In this document: in pieces, positions 43,192 to 52,300 of the stretch
Position numbering within the stretch: position 1 is the first letter of the stretch
Layout of the letters: each line of letters opens with the position of its first letter
Source: JACDAN01 sp035707105
GTDB taxonomy: Bacteria > Actinomycetota > Thermoleophilia > Gaiellales > Gaiellaceae
DNA: 64,000 nt
Direction of reading: 5' to 3'
Assembly (NCBI GenBank): GCA_035707105.1
Contig: DASSUI010000051.1
Span: 1-64,000 of the forward strand
Translations under genes and position numbers: made by a program
The notes under the pieces: generated by a model
Database searches by the model: none
Seen by the model: the letters and a program-made list of their open reading frames with translations, nothing else
Told to the model about the DNA's origin: nothing

Positions 43192-43940
43192 CTCTCGACG
43201 GTCTCGAGAACCCGCTCGGGGATGTCGAAGTTCGCGAAGACGTCCTGGACGTCGTCGTTGTCCTCGAGCGCGTCCATGAGCCGAAGCACTTTCCTGGCGG
43301 CGCCCTCGTCCTCCAGCTCGACGGTCGTCTTGGGGAGCATCGTCAGGTCGGCCGACTGGACGGTCATGCCGGCCGACTCGACGGCGTCGCGCACCGACGA
43401 AAGCGTCTCCGGGGGGCCGGTTACGCGCCAGTCCCCGCCCTCGGGCTCGACGTCGTCGGCGCCACCCTCGGCGGCGGCGAGCATCAGCTCGTCCTCGTCG
43501 GCGCCGCCGTCCACGAGCACGACGGCCCGGCGCTCGAAGAGCCACGCGACCGAGCCGGACTCGCCCAGGCTCCCGTCGGCCTTCGAGAAGATGTGCCGAA
43601 CCTCGGCTGCGGTTCGGTTCCGGTTATCGGTGACGGCCTCGACGTAGACGGCGATCCCGGCCGGTCCGTAGCCCTCGTAGGTCACCGTCTCGTACGCCGC
43701 GCCGTCGGCAGACGGCCCGGCGCCGCGGGCGATTGCGCGCTCGATGTTCTCCTTCGGCATCGATGCTTCCCGCGCCTTCTCGATCGCGTTCTGGAGCGCG
43801 AGGTTGCCCGCGGGATCCGGCCCGCCCTCCCGCGCCGCGACGATTATCGCCCGGGCGAGCTTCGAGAAGAGCTGGCCGCGCTTTGCGTCGGTCGCGCCCT
43901 TCTTCCGCTTGATCTGCGCCCACTTGCTATGCCCTGCCAC
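43188..43940 (-). CDS. YebC/PmpR family protein (transcription or translation factor)
   Basis: 250 residues, standard length. Starts VAGHSKWAQIKRKKGATDAKRGQLFSKL, the invariant YebC opening, and has GPDPAGNLALQNAIEKAREASMPKENIERAI. Members act as transcription regulators or as ribosome-associated factors that relieve stalling. GTG start overlaps the pdxT end by 14 nt, so the two are co-translated. Confidence 0.95.
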   Translation of the reverse strand: MAGHSKWAQIKRKKGATDAKRGQLFSKLARAIIVAAREGGPDPAGNLALQNAIEKAREASMPKENIERAIARGAGPSADGAAYETVTYEGYGPAGIAVYVEAVTDNRNRTAAEVRHIFSKADGSLGESGSVAWLFERRAVVLVDGGADEDELMLAAAEGGADDVEPEGGDWRVTGPPETLSSVRDAVESAGMTVQSADLTMLPKTTVELEDEGAARKVLRLMDALEDNDDVQDVFANFDIPERVLETVES

Positions 43941-44487
43941 CCACCGCCTCCTGCTCTCGGACGAGATCCAGGAAGAGCTCGTGGACCCGCGGATCGTCCG
44001 TCAGCTCAGGGTGAAACGACGCGACGAGCAGGCGCCCGTCCCGGAGCAGCACCGGCTCCCCGTCGTGCGCGGCCAGCACCTCGACGCCGGGCCCCACCTC
44101 GGCGACCCGTGGCGCGCGGATGAAGACGCCGCGCAGCGGATCCGGGTCGCCCTGCAGCGCGAGGTCGGCCTCGAAGCTCGCCACCTGCCGCCCGTACGCA
44201 TTGCGCCGGACCGAGACGTCGATGAGGCCGAGGTGCTCGCGGTCGAGCAGGATCATCCCGGCGCAGGTCCCGAAGATCGGCCGGTCGAACGCACGGAGCG
44301 CCTCCTCGAGCCCGTAGATCCGGGCCAGGCGCATGATCGCTGTCGACTCCCCGCCGGGGATGACGAGGCCATCGAGGCGGTCCAGCTCCTCCGGCTTCCG
44401 TACCTCGACGGGGTCCGCGCCGAGACGGCGGAGCACGCTCGCGTGCTCGCGGAAGTCGCCCTGGATTGCGAGCACGCCGATCCGCAC
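43927..44487 (-). CDS. pdxT: Pyridoxal 5'-phosphate synthase glutaminase subunit PdxT
   Basis: Class I glutaminase of 186 residues that feeds ammonia to PdxS. Motifs: VRIGVLAIQGDFREHASVL, LVIPGGESTAIMRLA, the nucleophile in IFGTCAGMILL and the histidine-glutamate pair in VASFHPELTDD. GTG at 44487 gives the exact family N-terminus and follows a TACCAT box by 7 nt. Its partner pdxS is about 2 kb away on the same strand, separated by two unrelated genes. Confidence 0.95.
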   Translation of the reverse strand: MRIGVLAIQGDFREHASVLRRLGADPVEVRKPEELDRLDGLVIPGGESTAIMRLARIYGLEEALRAFDRPIFGTCAGMILLDREHLGLIDVSVRRNAYGRQVASFEADLALQGDPDPLRGVFIRAPRVAEVGPGVEVLAAHDGEPVLLRDGRLLVASFHPELTDDPRVHELFLDLVREQEAVGGRA

Positions 44488-44494
44488 GCGGAAA

Positions 44495-44500
44495 ATGGTA
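44495..44500 (-). promoter_or_regulatory. -10 box (TACCAT) of a putative leaderless pdxT promoter
   Basis: Minus-strand TACCAT in GAGTACCATTTT, 7 nt before the GTG; the same string is found before relA. It overlaps the intergenic gap after the hydrolase-like gene. Confidence 0.5.
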
Positions 44501-44501
44501 C

Positions 44502-45377
44502 TCAGCGGGCCTCGAGCTCCCGGGCGAGCCAGGCGTCCCGGTCGGCGTCCGCCTCTGGTCCCATCTGGTGGCCGTACTCGTACCACCGGACCTCTGCGTC
44601 GCCGGCATCGTCCTCCAGGCGCTGGTACTCCTCGAGGGGGTAGTCCGTGTCCCGACGAGGGTTCTGGATCAGGACGGGGCCGTCGAACGCATCGAGCAGG
44701 CGGACCGGGTCGAAGTCCCGCATGGTCTGGGCGAAGCTGTCGTGCGTCTCCTGCGGGACGAACTCTCTCGCCCAGTACTTGCCCGGCTCGGCCGGGACGA
44801 CGGCCAGGGCAAGCGCGTCCACGCGGTCGTCGATCGCCGCGAGCGCGCCGGCCGAGAGGGCGCCGTACTCCTGGCCGAAGACGGCGACCCGCTCCATGTC
44901 GATCTCCTTGCGTCCCTGGAGGTAGTCGAGCCCGCGGCGGAGGTCGACGACGTCCTGCCGGACGAGCGACCGGAACGCGTCGGCCGCGTACACCGGGTCG
45001 AGGAGGTCGGGACGCGTCGGCCGGGCGATCGCGAGGTCAATCATGAAGACCGCGACGCCCCGGCGGGCGAGGTCGAACGCCTCGCGGAAGTAGAGGCCGC
45101 GGCTGGCGAGGTACGGGTGGCTGAAGAGCGCGACGGGGTAGCGCCGCTCGGCGCCCTCGGCGGACGGCGGAAGCACGAGCGTCGCCGGAACGTCGCCGCC
45201 GCGAGGGCTCCGGTAGGTGATGTCGGTCTGGTCGCCGCTGTGGCTCTCGACGTGGACGCCGAGCGGCTTCTTCGCGTCGTAGGCGGCGAGGTCGGAGACC
45301 CTTGAGGCGGAGTCGTCGCCTCCGCAACCCGCCAGCGCGAGGGCGATCGCCCCGAGAGACGCGAGCCGCCGCATCAC
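44502..45377 (-). CDS. Alpha/beta-hydrolase-fold lipoprotein lacking the nucleophile serine
   Basis: 291 residues. Lipobox ALALAGCGGDD at the N-terminus anchors it outside the membrane. The core resembles dienelactone-hydrolase or acetylxylan-esterase folds (YPVALFSHPYLASRGLYFREAFDLARRG ... VRQDVVDLRRGLDYL). At the nucleophile elbow, where GxSxG is expected, it reads VFGQEYGALSAG, so a glutamate replaces serine; a downstream YGHQMG may hold the histidine. It may be a pseudoenzyme or binding protein. GTG at 45377 follows TAGAGT by 6 nt. Confidence 0.75.
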   Translation of the reverse strand: MMRRLASLGAIALALAGCGGDDSASRVSDLAAYDAKKPLGVHVESHSGDQTDITYRSPRGGDVPATLVLPPSAEGAERRYPVALFSHPYLASRGLYFREAFDLARRGVAVFMIDLAIARPTRPDLLDPVYAADAFRSLVRQDVVDLRRGLDYLQGRKEIDMERVAVFGQEYGALSAGALAAIDDRVDALALAVVPAEPGKYWAREFVPQETHDSFAQTMRDFDPVRLLDAFDGPVLIQNPRRDTDYPLEEYQRLEDDAGDAEVRWYEYGHQMGPEADADRDAWLARELEAR

Positions 45378-45383
45378 CTGGCA

Positions 45384-45389
45384 ACTCTA
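45384..45389 (-). promoter_or_regulatory. -10 box (TAGAGT) of a putative leaderless promoter
   Basis: Minus-strand TAGAGT, 6 nt, then the GTG of the hydrolase-like lipoprotein. Confidence 0.45.
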
Positions 45390-45456
45390 CGGGTAGACGA
45401 TCCTCGATCCGAGGAGTACCCTCCGTGGCGCTTCCCGATCGACGAAAGGGGTCTTC

Positions 45457-46488
45457 GTGCAATCACATGCAAAGAGGGCGACGATGCTGGCCGCGCTGGC
45501 GATTGCCGTTCTCGTCGCCGCGACCGCAGCGTTCGCCGCCAAGCCCGGACCCGGCACCTCGACCGGATCGGGCACGGTGTTCAAGCCGAACCCGGTCGCC
45601 GAGCTTCAGAACCAGTCGCTGACCGACCAGAAGGACGCGGATTACGCGGCGCTCGCGCCGGCGTACCACACCGTGCTCCTCACGAACCTGGACGGCAGCG
45701 GGTTCCTGCGCGGCGACTACGCCAACATCGTCAGCTCGACGGGCAATCCTGCTTACTCGCCCACGAACGAGTTCCACTACCGGCGGAACGACGACCGCTT
45801 CGAGCAGGTGATGGCGTACTACTGGCTCACCGAGGCGCAGAAGTACATCCAGAGCCTCGGGTTCGGATCGAGCCTGCGGCCGGTGAACCGGGAGTCGCAG
45901 GACGTCCGGATCAACCAGTGGGGGGCCGACAACTCCTTCTCCTGGGACAAGAAGGATCTGCTCAGGTTCGGCAAGGGCGGCGTCGACGACGCCGAGGACG
46001 CCGAGGTGATCCTCCACGAGCTCGGCCACGCCATCCAGGACTCGCAGCAGGATCCGTTCGGCTACGGCTTCAGCTTCGAGGCACGCGCGATCGGCGAGGG
46101 CTTCGCGGACTACTGGGCCGTGACAGTCTCGAACGTCCTCGCGCCGACGCCGGATCCGGCGTGCGTGGCGGACTGGGACGCGGTCTCGTACACGAGCACG
46201 ACGCCCCATTGCCTGCGCCGCGTCGACCTGAACCTCCACTACCCGGAGAACGTGAACCTCAACAGCGTCCACTCGACCGGCCGGATCTGGTCGCGGGCGC
46301 TCTGGGACATCCGGAACTCGCTGGGCCACGTCAAGGCCGACACGATCATCCTCCAAGCCCAGTTCGGCCAGCGTGACCCGTCGATGCGGCAGCTCGCCGA
46401 GAGCACGGTGGCGGCCGCCCAGGGTCTCTACGGCACCCCCGAAGTGAACGCCGTTCGCGCCGCCTTCGAGGCGCGCGGGATTCTCTAG
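45457..46488 (+). CDS. Secreted zinc metallopeptidase (M4/M36-like)
   Basis: 343 residues with a signal peptide (MLAALAIAVLVAATAAFAAK). Zinc site: VILHELGHAIQD (HExxH) and a downstream AIGEGFADYWAV that fits the glutamate third-ligand motif of the M4/M36 clan. No long N-terminal propeptide of thermolysin type is present. A C-terminal helical part (TGRIWSRALWDIRNSLG) also recalls fungalysin-like enzymes. GTG at 45457 has AAAGGGG upstream; an ATG at 45484 is an alternative. Likely degrades extracellular protein. Confidence 0.85.
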   Translation: MQSHAKRATMLAALAIAVLVAATAAFAAKPGPGTSTGSGTVFKPNPVAELQNQSLTDQKDADYAALAPAYHTVLLTNLDGSGFLRGDYANIVSSTGNPAYSPTNEFHYRRNDDRFEQVMAYYWLTEAQKYIQSLGFGSSLRPVNRESQDVRINQWGADNSFSWDKKDLLRFGKGGVDDAEDAEVILHELGHAIQDSQQDPFGYGFSFEARAIGEGFADYWAVTVSNVLAPTPDPACVADWDAVSYTSTTPHCLRRVDLNLHYPENVNLNSVHSTGRIWSRALWDIRNSLGHVKADTIILQAQFGQRDPSMRQLAESTVAAAQGLYGTPEVNAVRAAFEARGIL

Positions 46489-46498
46489 CGGCGACCCG

Positions 46499-46530
46499 GA
46501 GAAGGGGGCGCCTCCGGGCGCCTCCTTCTC
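46499..46530. terminator. Bidirectional hairpin between the metallopeptidase and pdxS
   Basis: A 14-bp stem (gagaagggggcgcc / ggcgcctccttctc, one G-U type pair, 4-nt loop) fills the 41-bp convergent gap and touches the pdxS stop. Confidence 0.65.
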
Positions 46531-47414
46531 TACCAGCCGCGCGTCTCGAGCAGCTGCTCGGGCGCGATCGAGGCGGCGGAGATGCCGACCATCGCCTCGC
46601 CGAGACCGGCGGACACGCGGGCGAGCACCTCGGCATCGTTGTAGTGCGTCGTCGCCTCGACGATCGCCTTCGCGCGCGTCGAGGGATCGCCGGACTTGAA
46701 GATGCCCGACCCGACGAAGACGCCGTCCATCCCGAACTGCATGCACATCGCCGCGTCGGCCGGCGTCGCGATGCCGCCGGCGGTGAACGTGACGACGGGA
46801 AGGCGCCCGTTCTCGGCGACCCACTTGACGAGCTCGTACGACGCCCCGAGCTCCTTGGCCTCCGCGTAGAGCTCCTCCTCGCGGAGCGACTGGAGCCGCC
46901 GGATCCCGCCCATGACCTCGCGCATATGCCGGACGGCGTTCGAGACGTCGCCGGTGCCGGCCTCGCCCTTCGTCCGAATCATCGCGGCGCCCTCGGCGAT
47001 CCGACGGAGCGCCTCACCGAGGTTCCGGCAGCCGCAGACGAACGGGACGGTGAACTTCCACTTGTCGATGTGGTGCTCCTCGTCCGCCGGGGTCAGCACC
47101 TCGCTCTCGTCGATGTAGTCGACCTCGAGCGCCTCGAGGATCTGGGCCTCGACGAAGTGGCCGATCCGCGCCTTCGCCATGACGGGAATCGTCACGGCCT
47201 CCTGGATCTCCACGATCTTGTCGGGATCGGCCATGCGCGCGACGCCGCCCTCGGCGCGGATGTCGGCCGGGACGCGCTCGAGCGCCATGACGGCGACCGC
47301 GCCGGCGTCCTCGGCGACCCGCGCCTGCTCGGCATCGGTGACGTCCATGATCACCCCGCCCTTGAGCATCTCGGCGAGGCCGCCCTTGACCCGCATGGTT
47401 CCGAGCTCGGCCAT
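46530..47414 (-). CDS. pdxS: Pyridoxal 5'-phosphate synthase subunit PdxS
   Basis: TIM-barrel synthase of 294 residues making vitamin B6 from ribose-5-phosphate, glyceraldehyde-3-phosphate and ammonia. Landmarks: MRVKGGLAEMLKGGVIMDVTDAEQA, ALERVPADIRAEGGVARMADP with the catalytic-site lysines, and TFTAGGIATPADAAMCMQFGMDGVFVGSGIFKSGDP. ATG at 47414 fits the family start; upstream frame is read-through of the phosphoesterase. Works with PdxT. Confidence 0.97.
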   Translation of the reverse strand: MAELGTMRVKGGLAEMLKGGVIMDVTDAEQARVAEDAGAVAVMALERVPADIRAEGGVARMADPDKIVEIQEAVTIPVMAKARIGHFVEAQILEALEVDYIDESEVLTPADEEHHIDKWKFTVPFVCGCRNLGEALRRIAEGAAMIRTKGEAGTGDVSNAVRHMREVMGGIRRLQSLREEELYAEAKELGASYELVKWVAENGRLPVVTFTAGGIATPADAAMCMQFGMDGVFVGSGIFKSGDPSTRAKAIVEATTHYNDAEVLARVSAGLGEAMVGISAASIAPEQLLETRGW

Positions 47415-47421
47415 CGGGCGA

Positions 47422-47427
47422 ATGCTA
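47422..47427 (-). promoter_or_regulatory. -10 box (TAGCAT) of a putative leaderless pdxS promoter
   Basis: Minus-strand TAGCAT, 7 nt, then the pdxS ATG. The TAG of the box is also the stop codon of the upstream phosphoesterase gene. Confidence 0.5.
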
Positions 47428-48303
47428 GCCGTCGGCGCGAAACGTGAAGTGGTCGCTTCGGCGGCCGTCGACGACGACCGACCAGCCGTCGAGGCGGTCG
47501 GGTCGGGCCACGAGGTAGAGGAAGCCCTGCTCCCTCCGCGCCCGGAGTCGACGCGGATATCCGGCCGGGCAGCGCTGCGGGTCGTAGAACCGGCCGCTCC
47601 CGCCGCCGTGGACGACGTAACGCACGCCTCGCTTCGGCGCGAACCGCTGGTAGCTGTGCTCGTGGCCGGAGAGGACGAGGCGGACGCCGTGGCGCTCGAA
47701 GAGCGGTACCCACCGGCGGACGACCTCGGGATTCGAGCGATAGCTGCCGCACGTGTACGCCGGGTGGTGCAGGACGGCGATCTTCCAGCGCGCGGTCGAA
47801 CGCGCGAGGCTGCGCGCGAGCCACGACGTCTGTGCGGTGTCGATCTTGTTGGAGTCGAGCAGGAACAGCTCGAGGGTCCGGCGCCGAAGCCGGTAGTAGC
47901 GGCCGGGCATGCCGAGCGCGCGGTACTCGTAGCGCCCGCCGTCGACACGGACATCGTGGTTGCCCAGCACGCCGGCCACGCGTAGCCCCCCGCGGCGCGC
48001 CCAGCCGAAGCTCGACTGCCAGTTCGACCGGAACGCGATCGGGCTCTCGGTGTAGTCGTTGTCGCCGAGCGTGACGAGGAGATCGGCAGGGTTGCGAGCC
48101 TCGAAGCGGCGGACGGCTGTGCCGAGCGACCCCTGCGTCGCGCCGCCCACGCCGAAGTCGCCGATCGCGAGGACGGTGTCGGGGCGAGCCATTTGACCCT
48201 GTGCGTGTCCCGTTACGGGCAGCAGCGCAGCCATCACGCCGAGCAGGACCGCGGCGAAGTCCACCGTCGACGGTGCTCCTCGCCGCCCTCCCCCGACTTG
48301 CAC
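47425..48303 (-). CDS. Secreted purple-acid-phosphatase-like metallophosphoesterase
   Basis: About 292 residues with a signal-like region (VDFAAVLLGVMAALLPVTGHA) and the phosphoesterase series LAIGDFGVGG, VTLGDNDYTE, VLGNHDVR, VLHHPAYTCG and LSGHEHSYQRF. The ordering and GDNDY/HEHSYQRF forms resemble purple acid phosphatases. Start is uncertain: GTG at 48303 (VQVGGGRRG) gives basic residues before the hydrophobic core; GTG at 48264 lies in a 14-bp palindrome (caccgtcgacggtg, 48262-48275) and gives a shorter signal. Confidence 0.82.
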   Translation of the reverse strand: MQVGGGRRGAPSTVDFAAVLLGVMAALLPVTGHAQGQMARPDTVLAIGDFGVGGATQGSLGTAVRRFEARNPADLLVTLGDNDYTESPIAFRSNWQSSFGWARRGGLRVAGVLGNHDVRVDGGRYEYRALGMPGRYYRLRRRTLELFLLDSNKIDTAQTSWLARSLARSTARWKIAVLHHPAYTCGSYRSNPEVVRRWVPLFERHGVRLVLSGHEHSYQRFAPKRGVRYVVHGGGSGRFYDPQRCPAGYPRRLRARREQGFLYLVARPDRLDGWSVVVDGRRSDHFTFRADG

Positions 48304-48479
48304 GAGGGCTCTGGCGAGCCGTCGCGAGCCCCTGAAGCAGGCCGGAGGCCGAAAACGTCGCGAGCCTGCGGCGGAGATCATCCGCAGCCATGTGTGCCGC
48401 TTGTCGTATCCGCAGGGGTTACGCGTCACATCGTGTCGGCGGTCGGGCGATCGCCATCCCCCGAAGTGTTGAACGGGCG

Positions 48480-49325
48480 TTACTGAGACGTGGGTGGCTC
48501 CAGGTTCAAGACGACACCCTGCGTCGGGAGCTGCTCGAACGAGGAGTTGAAGAACCGGAGCTCCGTCAGGTTGTTCACCATCTCCGTCTCGCCGGGCGTG
48601 ATGTCGCCCTGAACGTAGGGAGGCGGTTCGGGGAGGGTCGCAGCCAACGGCTTCGAGAGCACGTTCTCGAGGTGCCGCCGCTCGAACCAGACCGCGAGGC
48701 CTTGCGGCGCTTGGCCCTCGGCCTGCACGACCGGCGGCAGGAGCGAGACGACCGTGTTGATCTCAGGGAGGTGCTTGAAGGTGTGGAGCGACAGCTCGAG
48801 GGCCTCCCGGCGGAGGAGCACGCCCCGCTCTGCAGAGGGCTGGCCGGGCAGCGAGCAGTTCTGTTGTCCGCCGAGGCCGCAGAAGCTGAAGAGCGCGGTC
48901 TCGCCCGGGTCCACGGTCTCGACGTCTCCCTGCGTGAGCGGCCGGTTGCGCCCGTGCCGCAACGCGATGTACTGAAGCGGGAGGCCGGAGATCTCGCCGG
49001 GCTGAGCCGTGACGGCCGCGATCTGCTCGCCGTTCGCGCCGCGGTAGCGCTTCGACACCTCAACTGCGATCTCCCGCGCACGCTCGAAGCCGTTCTCGTG
49101 CACCGCGAGGCCGCCCCACGCCGTTGACCCCTGGGTCGACGAGCCGGTGTCGCGCGTCATGTAAGCGAGCGCGATCAGCGCGACGCCGACCATCACGACG
49201 ACGACGGCGTAGCCGATCATGAAGCGCCCTCCCTGGACCGCCTTCGGCTGCTCGAACCGGGGCAGCGGCTTCTCCGCCTCTGACGCGGGCTCGCCGGAAC
49301 GCTCCGGCATCACAGCTTCGGCCAC
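48480..49325 (-). CDS. Hypothetical one-helix membrane protein coupled to the FtsH-like protease
   Basis: 281 residues, not recognised. A short cytoplasmic tail (GEPASEAEKPLPRFEQPKAVQGG) precedes one helix (MIGYAVVVVMVGVALIALAYM); the rest is extracytoplasmic (AWGGLAVHENGFERAREIAVEVSKRYR ... LPEPPPYVQGDITPGETEMVNNLTELRFF). GTG at 49325 was chosen because AAGGAGG lies just upstream; an ATG at 49310 overlaps the protease stop. Tight coupling to the protease suggests an accessory subunit or regulator, in the way HflKC or YccA attend FtsH; this is inference. Confidence 0.65.
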   Translation of the reverse strand: MAEAVMPERSGEPASEAEKPLPRFEQPKAVQGGRFMIGYAVVVVMVGVALIALAYMTRDTGSSTQGSTAWGGLAVHENGFERAREIAVEVSKRYRGANGEQIAAVTAQPGEISGLPLQYIALRHGRNRPLTQGDVETVDPGETALFSFCGLGGQQNCSLPGQPSAERGVLLRREALELSLHTFKHLPEINTVVSLLPPVVQAEGQAPQGLAVWFERRHLENVLSKPLAATLPEPPPYVQGDITPGETEMVNNLTELRFFNSSFEQLPTQGVVLNLEPPTSQ

Positions 49326-52300
49326 GAATCCTCCTTCAGCGGGTCGGCCGGGGGGATCTCCAGCTTGATCGAATCGAGGAGGGTCAGGATCTCGTCGCCG
49401 TGCAGCTCCCGCCGGTCGACGAGCGTATCGGCCACCTTGCCGACTCCGTCGCGGTTGTGCTCGATCAGCTGGTGCGCCGCGACGTATGCCTGACCGAGGA
49501 GCTGGGCGGCCATCGCGCGCTTGGAGGGATCGCCGAGCACGCCGGCCAGCGGGTCTCCGTGCTCCCCGCCGGACCGGTTCATGATCTGGTCGCCGATTCG
49601 CTGGTAGCGCTTCGCGATCTCCTCGCGGACCTCGTCTTCGGTCTTGCCCTTCGGCGGCTTGAAGCCGTCGGCGAATTGGATCCGCTCCGGCGCCATCGCG
49701 CACGCGCCGACCATCCAGGCGGACCGTGCGGTGGCGCTCTGGACGTCGCCGCCGACACCCGTCGAGTTCTCTCCGTAGAACACGCGCTCCGCGGCCATGG
49801 CGCCCAGCGTCCAGATCAGTCGCGCCATCTCCTCGCTGCGCCAGGAGCTGAACCGCTCCTCCTTCTCGAGCGCCTGATGGTGGCCGAGAGCCTCGCCGCG
49901 CCGCCGGATGGAAAGGCGCGTGGACTCGGCGCCTTTCATGTACGCGTGGCCGGCGACCGCGTGGCCTGCCTCGTGGACGGCGATTGCGCGTGTCTCCTCG
50001 GGGATGTACTCGATGTTGATGGCCATGCCGGACTCGATCGTCGTCATCGCCTCAACGATCTCTTCCCAGCCGAACCGCGGCTTGCCCTCGTGGTGCGCGT
50101 AGGTGAGGGCCATAGAGCAGACCTGCTCGATCATCGCCGGGGAATACCCGTTCGTGATGCGCGCGATCTCATCGCGGCGCTTCTCCGAGTCCAGGTCCGG
50201 CTCGTGTGCGACCTTCGCGAGGTAGAGGTCGAAGATGTCGAGGCGATCCTTCTTCGTCGGCGTGCGCAGCCAGACGTAGCGGCCCATCCGGCCCGGCCGC
50301 GTGAGCGCCGGGTCGAGCGCCTCCAGCGGGACGTTGGTCGCCCCGATGAAGTAGATCTGCTCCGAGCGCGGCCGCGGCGGGGGGAGCCGCATAGAGCGGC
50401 CAAACAGGCGCCGAGGGATGACGTATGTCGCGTCCAGGAACGTGTTGAACCTGTTCGTGAACACCTTCTTCGCGAACGGCGGGTTGTCGATCCCGTCCAT
50501 GACGACGAGCAGCTGGTTCAGCGCCAGCTGGCCCATGCCGCCCATCATCGCGCCGGGGAACGCCTGGTTCACGATCGCGCCGATCCGCGCGAACGCGCTC
50601 GGCCGCCGTTCCGGCATTCGAGCCGCGAACAGCTTGTCGCGCCAGGCCCGCGTCTCGAGTACGAGGTCGCCCGTAGCCGTCAGCGAGCCGTTCCGGCCGT
50701 GGAATGCGAAGTCCTCGAACGTCGAGGGCCCCGAGGCTCCGGCGAATCCCCCGTCACCGAGCGCGGAGCGGCGCCTGCCGACGGCGTCGATCTCGTCGAT
50801 GAAGACGATGCACTGCCCACCCCATTTCCGGGCGAGCTTCTTCGCCTTCCAGGCGAGGTAGCGGACGATGATCACGTCCATCCCCATAAAGGTCTGGGCG
50901 AAGCCGGAGCCGGGCATCGACACGAAGGGACAGTTGCCGGTCAGGACGCCGCCGGCGAGCGTGAACGACCGGGTTCGCGGCTCGACCGCGCAGTAGACCT
51001 GCTCCCGGACGCCGAGGTCGCGGACGCCGACGACGCGCCACACGCCTTCGCGGCGAAGCTTCAGTGCGGTCAGGGCGGCCGATCGTGGCCCGAGGTTGGT
51101 GGCGACGCTCGCCTTGACGTGGTGCCCGACGACCATGTACCCGGCGTAGGGCGCGATCCGAGCGGCGAATGCGATTCCGGCGGCGTCCTGCGTCTCGAGG
51201 ACGACCGCGCCGGTGCCGTCCGACCAGGCGTCGGCGGCGAGGTAGCCCTCCAGCCAGCTCGCGAGCCACGCCGGGTCCTCGTCGCCCGTCGGGAGCTGCT
51301 TCCAGTCCTTCATGCGCCCGCCCGTGAAGATCACGAGCGGGTCGCCGCCGTACGAAGGCGGATACGTCACGAAGCAGTGCCCGTACTCCTCGAAGAGCCT
51401 CAGGTGCCGGTGCTCCTTCTCGCCGCAAAGCCTGATGCGGGCGCGACCGCGCGAGTCGAGCGTCCCGTCGCCGAAGCCTAGGCCGCGGATGAAAGCCTCG
51501 GGAACGAGCGACTTCGCAGGCGGCGGGTTGAACGGCAGGAGGTCGCCTTCGCGAAGATCAGTGACCTCGCCCCGGTTCTCCGTCAGCCAGCGGTGGTCGG
51601 GAGTCGCGCGAACGGTGAGGCGGACCGACGAGCGGGTGTGGTGCCCCGGCCGAAGCTCGAGCTCGACGAGCGGCTGCCTGCCGAACCGGCGGATCTCGGC
51701 GGGTGACCATTCACCGGCCCCGTCGAGGACGAGCTGCGTCGTCCCGGCCGTCTCGGCGAAGGTCTTGTATCCGTCGCTCGTGAGGAACTCCTCGTCGCCG
51801 GCGAAGCAGTTGAAGCCTGTCGCGATCGCCTTGGAGAGCATCGTCTTCCCCGTTCCCGGAGCGCCGAGGAAGAGCAGGCCGCGCTCGCGCTTGCCGCCGG
51901 CAGCCTCGAAGGCCTCGCCGGACTGCCAGATCGAGACGACGCGCCGCACCTCCTCCTTCGCCTCCGCCTGGCCGCGGACGTCGTCGAGCTTCACGCCCCA
52001 CTCGGCGTCGCCCGGCTCGAAGCCCTGCATCTGCGTGATCCCCATGAGCATCATCGGCCCGAGCAAGATCACGAAGTTCATGACGAAGAAGAGCGGGAAG
52101 ATGATCGCGTAGACCAGCATCGAGGGGTCGGTGATGATCTCCGTGAAGTTGTGCCACCACTCCCACGGGAACCAGCTCGTATCGCCGCCCGGAACGGCTA
52201 GCCGGAACAGCCAGAGCACCGTGATGAAGCCGCCGACCCATGCGAGCCGCCGGAACCATTTGCCCCAGTACCACGCGCGCCTCCGGTTGACGACGTCTTC

